Positions 5,939 to 9,370 of a stretch of DNA of 9,370 bases are shown piece by piece. Position 1 is the first letter of the stretch; the number at the start of each line of letters is the position of its first letter. The stretch covers positions 1 through 9,370 of the forward strand of contig QMWL02000022.1 of the NCBI GenBank assembly GCA_003661605.2. The letters are read 5' to 3'. This DNA comes from an archaeon (GTDB lineage: Archaea > Thermoproteota > QMWL01). A model generated the notes under the pieces. The model was not told the DNA's origin. It saw only the letters and a program-made list of their open reading frames with translations, and did no database searches. The translations under genes and the position numbers were made by a program.

Positions 5939-6458
5939 GCAACATAGTTACGTAGGACTCCTTAATGCCCTTGTCCGGATCGAGACCCAACTCGCTCGCC
6001 AGTTTTCTAATCTTCAACTCAACCTGTTTGAATTCGCTTAAACTCTTAGCGAAGCCTTCAATTTCAATAAAGCGGCCTAACTCCTCTACCTGATCTAAAC
6101 AAACCGTCATCCCCCGAACAGACCACACCTCCCTACGCTTCTCTAATGTTAGTGCTCTCGAAAAACCGAGTTTTTCAAGAAGTTTGAGTGCAGTATCGAA
6201 GTCGTCTACTCTGATCTCATATTCTTCTCGCGCCTTTATGGAGTCGCTTCGTTCACTTCCCTTGTAGGTTAACGTGACTCCGCGATTGGTACGTCGCAGA
6301 CGCAAAACTTCCCCCGTACTGAAGAAGTTTCGCGAGGGATGGTTGAAGAACAGGTCTCGCTCTACTTCAACCCGTACGCAAACTCCATTCAACTGTTGGA
6401 GCGCTAAGCGAACTTTGTCAAACGTCCCAACACGCCATTTGAGCTCAAGCTCGTACAT
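5913..6458 (-). CDS. CYTH-domain protein (CyaB / thiamine-triphosphatase superfamily)
   Basis: 181 residues forming one CYTH domain, the triphosphate tunnel metalloenzyme fold. The signature ExExK is at the N-terminus (E3, E5, K7 in MYELELKWRV). Tunnel residues follow in order: R53 and R55 in VLRLRR, K66 in TYKG, E79 and E81 in EEYEIRV, the K107/R108/R109 cluster, D122, E132 and E134 in FIEIEG, and a closing ESYVTML. This set fits class IV adenylyl cyclase CyaB and related triphosphatases. Archaeal members are usually uncharacterised, and inorganic triphosphate or thiamine triphosphate hydrolysis is as likely as cAMP synthesis. The ATG is preceded directly by GAGGGAGG with no spacer, and an in-frame TGA nine bases upstream excludes a longer form. 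The gene is divergent from the FKBP gene and overlaps the phosphoesterase end by 26 bases. Confidence 0.9.
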   Translation of the reverse strand: MYELELKWRVGTFDKVRLALQQLNGVCVRVEVERDLFFNHPSRNFFSTGEVLRLRRTNRGVTLTYKGSERSDSIKAREEYEIRVDDFDTALKLLEKLGFSRALTLEKRREVWSVRGMTVCLDQVEELGRFIEIEGFAKSLSEFKQVELKIRKLASELGLDPDKGIKESYVTMLLRRKRERV

Positions 6459-6478
6459 CCTCCCTCACAGCTTGTTCT

Positions 6479-6492
6479 CGAAAATGCTTTAG
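6479..6492 (+). promoter_or_regulatory. Candidate BRE/TATA promoter of the FKBP gene
   Basis: CGAAAA followed by TGCTTTAG resembles an archaeal BRE (purine-rich, A-run) plus TATA box. The AT-rich part is centred roughly 28 bases before the TTG at 6517, as expected for a leaderless message, and no ribosome site lies between. The same AT-rich patch lies 28-33 bases upstream of the divergent CYTH gene and might serve both directions. Confidence 0.42.
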
Positions 6493-6516
6493 CAGCATCA
6501 AACGCAGCACAGCTCC

Positions 6517-7227
6517 TTGCCAGTTAAAAAGGGGGACTTCATACTACTGGACTTCATTGCAACGATTAAGGACTCTGGAGAAGTGTTTGACACCACGATC
6601 GAAGAGCGTGCGAAGGAGGCGGGTATATTCCGTGAAGACCAAATCTACGAACCTATGCTGGTAGTTGTCGGTCAGCATTGGTTGCTAGATGCCGTTGAGG
6701 AGGCCCTAGTTGGCATGAGCGAGGGTGAAACGAAGGTAATAGAAATACCGCCCGAACGAGCATTTGGTCCTCGCGATCCAAACAAGGTACGTCTAATACC
6801 TCTGCGCCGCCTGCGACGATACGGCATCGAACCAGAGGTAGGTAAGACCATCGAATACGAGGGTCAGATAGGAACCATTCTATGGGTCGGTAGCGGTCGC
6901 GTTCAGGTTGACTTCAACCACCATCTCGCTGGTAAAACGCTCGTCTACGAGCTTACCGTACGTAAGATAGTCGAAGAGCTGAGCGATAAATTGTTCTACT
7001 TATTCAAGAAGTGGTTAGCGCAACCAATAGAGCAGAGTGATGTGCAAATTGTAATTGAGGAGGATTCCGCTACCTTACAGCTCTCTCCTAAAGTTTACAA
7101 CATCCCCGACCTTCAAAGGAGGAAAATCGGATTTGTCAAAGACGTACTTCGGCTAATCCCTGATCTTAACGAAATCCGGTTTCTAGAAGTCCATAAGCGT
7201 CCAGAATCTAGGTCTAAGCAAGTGTGA
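6517..7227 (+). CDS. FKBP-type peptidyl-prolyl cis-trans isomerase, long archaeal (SlyD-like) form
   Basis: 236 residues. The FKBP domain is split by an insert-in-flap chaperone domain, as in SlyD and archaeal FKBPs. The first FKBP half spans about 1-88, with GDFILLDF, the ligand-pocket VFDTT (23-27), an LVVVGQ strand, AVEEALVGMSEGE (59-71) and AFGPRDP (82-88). The insert runs about 89-132. The second FKBP half follows, with NHHLAGKTLVYELTV (134-148). About 85 further residues form the extra C-terminal domain seen in the long (about 26-29 kDa) archaeal FKBPs. The protein should act in the cytoplasm as a folding helper: isomerase plus holdase. There is no signal peptide or membrane segment. 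The start is TTG; an in-frame TAG at 6490 limits extension. A 47-base gap with a promoter separates it from psmB. Confidence 0.93.
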   Translation: MPVKKGDFILLDFIATIKDSGEVFDTTIEERAKEAGIFREDQIYEPMLVVVGQHWLLDAVEEALVGMSEGETKVIEIPPERAFGPRDPNKVRLIPLRRLRRYGIEPEVGKTIEYEGQIGTILWVGSGRVQVDFNHHLAGKTLVYELTVRKIVEELSDKLFYLFKKWLAQPIEQSDVQIVIEEDSATLQLSPKVYNIPDLQRRKIGFVKDVLRLIPDLNEIRFLEVHKRPESRSKQV

Positions 7228-7231
7228 GAAA

Positions 7232-7244
7232 GATAATTAAATAC
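7232..7244 (+). promoter_or_regulatory. Candidate TATA region of psmB
   Basis: The gap between the FKBP stop and psmB begins with the AT-rich run GATAATTAAATAC. Its centre is about 36 bases before the psmB ATG, so transcription would start near 7264-7268 and leave a leader of about ten bases holding the ribosome site. The T/A-rich core is seen directly; the start site is inferred from the usual archaeal spacing. Confidence 0.5.
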
Positions 7245-7265
7245 CGATGCAGTATTCGTTGTTCC

Positions 7266-7274
7266 GGGTGAGGA
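7266..7274 (+). promoter_or_regulatory. Shine-Dalgarno site of psmB
   Basis: GGGTGAGGA lies directly before the psmB ATG at 7275. Its GGTGA core pairs with the 3' end of 16S rRNA and leaves about three bases to the start codon. It is one of the few clear ribosome sites in the window, where most other starts appear leaderless or coupled. Confidence 0.6.
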
Positions 7275-7961
7275 ATGGTGTATAAGAACCCACAGGAGTT
7301 GTGGCTCGGGAAGGCTCTAACAACAGGGACTACGACAGTCGGTCTTACGTTCAAGGATGGAGTTATTCTTGCGGCAGATACTCGTGCAACTGCAGGTTAC
7401 TATATTGCTCACAAGAACTTCAAGAAGATCCTTCCTGTTGATAAGCATGCGGTCATGACTGTCGCTGGTGCTGTTGCTGATGCACAAGCTGTACACAACT
7501 ACATCCGATACGAAGCAACACTCTACCGCATCAGAAACAGAAGCCCTATGCCCATCCGCTCGATCGCATCATTAATCAGCCTCGTACTATCACAGTACTC
7601 TCGCCGAGGTCCGCTAATCCTGCAGTCTATTGTGGGCGGAGTAGATGCAGAAGGGCCAGGTCTGTATCTTGTTCAAATCTTCGGGGGGCTGGTTCCTGAC
7701 AAATACATAGTAACAGGATCTGGATCTCCCATCGCCATTGGTGTTCTTGAGGAGGGCTATAAGGAGGATATGAATCGGGAAGATGCAATTGCATTGGCTG
7801 TGCGCTCGGTTGTTGCAGCAATGAAGCGAGACGCAGCTACTGGCGACAATTTTGATGTGGTGATAGTAGACCATCATGGCATAACTGAACTATCTAAGGA
7901 AGAAAAAGCAGGTTTAGCTCAGCGATTCTTAGCCTCTTCTCCCTTCTCATCGCTCACTTGA
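7275..7961 (+). CDS. psmB: Proteasome beta subunit (N-terminal threonine protease)
   Basis: 228 residues. This is the catalytic subunit of the archaeal 20S proteasome, which degrades unfolded proteins delivered by PAN or Cdc48-type ATPases. ALTTG|TTTVGL marks self-cleavage after G18, so an 18-residue propeptide is removed and T19 becomes catalytic Thr1. The partners are in register: D17 of the mature form is D35 in AADTRA, and K33 is K51 in NFKKIL. TGSGSP and RDAATGDNFDV provide the later Ser and Asp of the active-site network. The protein is therefore an active beta subunit, not one of the inactive or structural paralogues. It has its own promoter and a good ribosome site. Its TGA stop overlaps the TTG of the aCPSF1 gene as TTGA, a pairing of psmB with aCPSF1 also known from other archaea (for example MJ1237-MJ1236). 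The alpha subunit is not in the window. Confidence 0.97.
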   Translation: MVYKNPQELWLGKALTTGTTTVGLTFKDGVILAADTRATAGYYIAHKNFKKILPVDKHAVMTVAGAVADAQAVHNYIRYEATLYRIRNRSPMPIRSIASLISLVLSQYSRRGPLILQSIVGGVDAEGPGLYLVQIFGGLVPDKYIVTGSGSPIAIGVLEEGYKEDMNREDAIALAVRSVVAAMKRDAATGDNFDVVIVDHHGITELSKEEKAGLAQRFLASSPFSSLT

Positions 7962-9370
7962 GACCTAGTAGTTCTGCGTCCCGCGGGGCTCTTCCTCTTG
8001 CTGAGATTCGCCAGCGCATTCTAGAGCTGTTTCCTCGGGAGGCTGAACTAGAAAGCATCGAATTCGAGGGACCGCTCCTTGCTGTATACGTTAGAAGACC
8101 TGAAGTACTGCTAGAGGGTGAGGGCGCTGAACGGTTACGAGAACTCGTTAAAGAAATCCGTAAGCGCATCGTTGTCCGCACATCTGATGCAGCAAGGATG
8201 TGCGAAAGGGAGACGGATGCAGAAGTTCGCCGCATTCTCCCTCCTGAGGTAGGTATTGTGTCTGTGCTTTTTGATAGAGCTACTGGTGAGGTCATCATAG
8301 AGGCAAGAAATCCACAGCTTGTTATAATGCGCGGAACGGAGGCTCTACGAGAAATACAGAAGGTAACGCGCTGGAAACCTCGCCTCTTTCGCGCTCCCGC
8401 GCTTCCATCCTATACGATCACTGCTATCAGGCATCTATATGGGCAAACACCCGCTCGTCCTTGCGAGGAAGGGGGTGTAGAAGAGGGAAGAAATAGAGAA
8501 AAGAACGAAATCGCGAAAAAGACCAAAAAACGCCGTAAAATACTCAATACTATCGGACAACGGGTCTTTCGTGATCGATTTTTGGAGATTATCGACTCTA
8601 TTACAGTTACATTTCTTGGTGGAGCGCTTCAGGTCGGTAGGTCCGCTGTGCTCGTATCGACAAATGAAAGCCGCGTGCTCGTAGACTGCGGAATTAACCC
8701 TGGCGCGGCGCATCCATCTCTTGCATACCCCCGCTTCGACTATGCCGGATTCTCTCTGGACGACCTTGATGCCGTTGTTATCACCCATGCACACCTAGAT
8801 CACTGCGGGTTCCTCCCAGTGCTTTTCAAGTACGGCTATGAGGGCCCTGTATACTGTACTGAACCGACGGTTCCGCTCATGTACCTTCTCCTAAAGGACT
8901 ACCTGGAGGTAGCTCGCCGTCGCGGTGTCTACGCACCGTTTACCATTCAGGATGTAGAGGAGGCTATTCTACACTGCATCCCCTTACGATATGGGACGGT
9001 TGTGGATATAGCGCCCGACATCAAGCTCACCCTCTACAACGCTGGTCACATAGTGGGATCTGCAATGGCGCACTTTCATATCGGAACCGGTCTGCATAAC
9101 ATTCTGTATACAGGTGATATTAAGTACGCTTTCACATTGCTACTTGAACCTGCTTACACACGTATCCCTAGAGTAGAAACGCTAATCATTGAAAGTACTT
9201 ATGGCGGTCCTGAGGATGTACTGCCCTCACGCGAAGAAAGCGAGCAACAGTTGGCTGCTATAATCTCAGAAGCTGTTCAGGAGGGAGGTAAAGTGCTCAT
9301 TCCCACGCTCGCCGTCGAACGTGCTCAGGACATAATGTTGGTCTTAAACAAGTTAATGGATCAAGGGAAG
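7958..9370 (+). CDS. fttA: aCPSF1 / FttA: KH - metallo-beta-lactamase - beta-CASP ribonuclease (3' truncated)
   Basis: The frame is open to the window end: 471 residues of a protein usually about 630-640 long. It is the archaeal CPSF73-like nuclease that cleaves nascent RNA and ends transcription. An N-terminal pair of KH-type domains covers about 1-145. A charged linker follows at about 162-196. The metallo-beta-lactamase domain starts near 205 with FLGGALQVGRSA. HAHLDH (H277, H279, D281, H282) is the zinc and catalytic motif; AGHIVGSAMAH (H364) and YTGDIKY (D387) are the next zinc ligands. ESTYGGPED begins the beta-CASP part, and the last metal histidines lie beyond the window. TTG at 7958 overlaps the psmB stop (TTGA), and the frame aligns with family N-termini from the first helix, so I prefer it. 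The KH loop that is normally GKGG reads MRGT here (124-127). The nuclease site itself looks intact as far as visible. Confidence 0.95.
   Translation, partial: MRPSSSASRGALPLAEIRQRILELFPREAELESIEFEGPLLAVYVRRPEVLLEGEGAERLRELVKEIRKRIVVRTSDAARMCERETDAEVRRILPPEVGIVSVLFDRATGEVIIEARNPQLVIMRGTEALREIQKVTRWKPRLFRAPALPSYTITAIRHLYGQTPARPCEEGGVEEGRNREKNEIAKKTKKRRKILNTIGQRVFRDRFLEIIDSITVTFLGGALQVGRSAVLVSTNESRVLVDCGINPGAAHPSLAYPRFDYAGFSLDDLDAVVITHAHLDHCGFLPVLFKYGYEGPVYCTEPTVPLMYLLLKDYLEVARRRGVYAPFTIQDVEEAILHCIPLRYGTVVDIAPDIKLTLYNAGHIVGSAMAHFHIGTGLHNILYTGDIKYAFTLLLEPAYTRIPRVETLIIESTYGGPEDVLPSREESEQQLAAIISEAVQEGGKVLIPTLAVERAQDIMLVLNKLMDQGK

Noticed and set aside
5913..6458. Naming the CYTH protein as an adenylate cyclase and proposing a cAMP system with the neighbouring phosphoesterases.
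   Set aside because: CYTH residues do not separate cyclase from triphosphatase, the phosphoesterase substrates are unknown, and no cyclic-nucleotide receptor is visible, so the link would be speculation.
7954..8298. Minus-strand open frame over the start of aCPSF1, and a similar one at 8435-8794.
   Set aside because: Both lie opposite conserved KH and nuclease sequence. The first is rich in S, T and R and the second has no family resemblance.

Overview
The window comes from an archaeon. The gene set is archaeal throughout: a Nog1-type GTPase, RtcA, the archaeal NadM, a single-ring-type proteasome beta subunit with a short propeptide, and the archaeal termination nuclease aCPSF1/FttA. The spaces between genes hold TATA-like boxes rather than bacterial -35/-10 pairs, and many starts look leaderless. 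HypC and HypD imply that the organism makes a [NiFe] hydrogenase. Non-ATG starts are very common (TTG in five of the eleven genes whose start lies in the window, GTG in one). I would guess a TACK-type, perhaps thermophilic, lineage, but nothing here fixes the phylum.

Layout. Bases 1-267 carry the 3' end of a Nog1 GTPase, overlapped tail to tail by rtcA on the minus strand (231-1292). From about 1324 to 5060 runs a tight plus-strand cluster: a minimal O6-alkylguanine transferase (ogt), nadM, a class V PLP aminotransferase, hypD and a YfcE/MJ0936-like phosphodiesterase. The gaps are 2 and 17 nt and the overlaps 1 and 4 nt. hypC (5010-5249, minus) lies tail to tail over the end of the phosphodiesterase gene. 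It is divergent from a second calcineurin-like phosphoesterase (5279-5938, plus), and a perfect 20-bp palindrome sits at that divergent boundary. A CYTH-domain gene (5913-6458, minus) overlaps the 3' end of that phosphoesterase and is itself divergent from a long FKBP-type prolyl isomerase (6517-7227, plus). The last unit is psmB (7275-7961) with aCPSF1/fttA translationally coupled downstream (7958 to beyond the window).

How the genes may work together. hypD and hypC supply the HypCD complex that assembles the Fe(CN)2CO group of [NiFe] hydrogenases, although here they lie on opposite strands and hypE, hypF, hypA and hypB are not in view. psmB, FKBP, Nog1, RtcA and aCPSF1 are protein and RNA quality-control or housekeeping functions. 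nadM completes NAD synthesis and ogt repairs alkylated DNA.

There are no tRNA or rRNA genes, CRISPR arrays, insertion sequences or phage genes, and no stretch above 300 bases without a gene. I see no clear new defence or mobile system. The points most worth a second look are the palindrome upstream of hypC, an aCPSF1 whose usual KH GxxG loop appears replaced and which has a charged linker insertion, three tail-to-tail gene overlaps, and the coupling of a class V aminotransferase and a phosphodiesterase to hypD.
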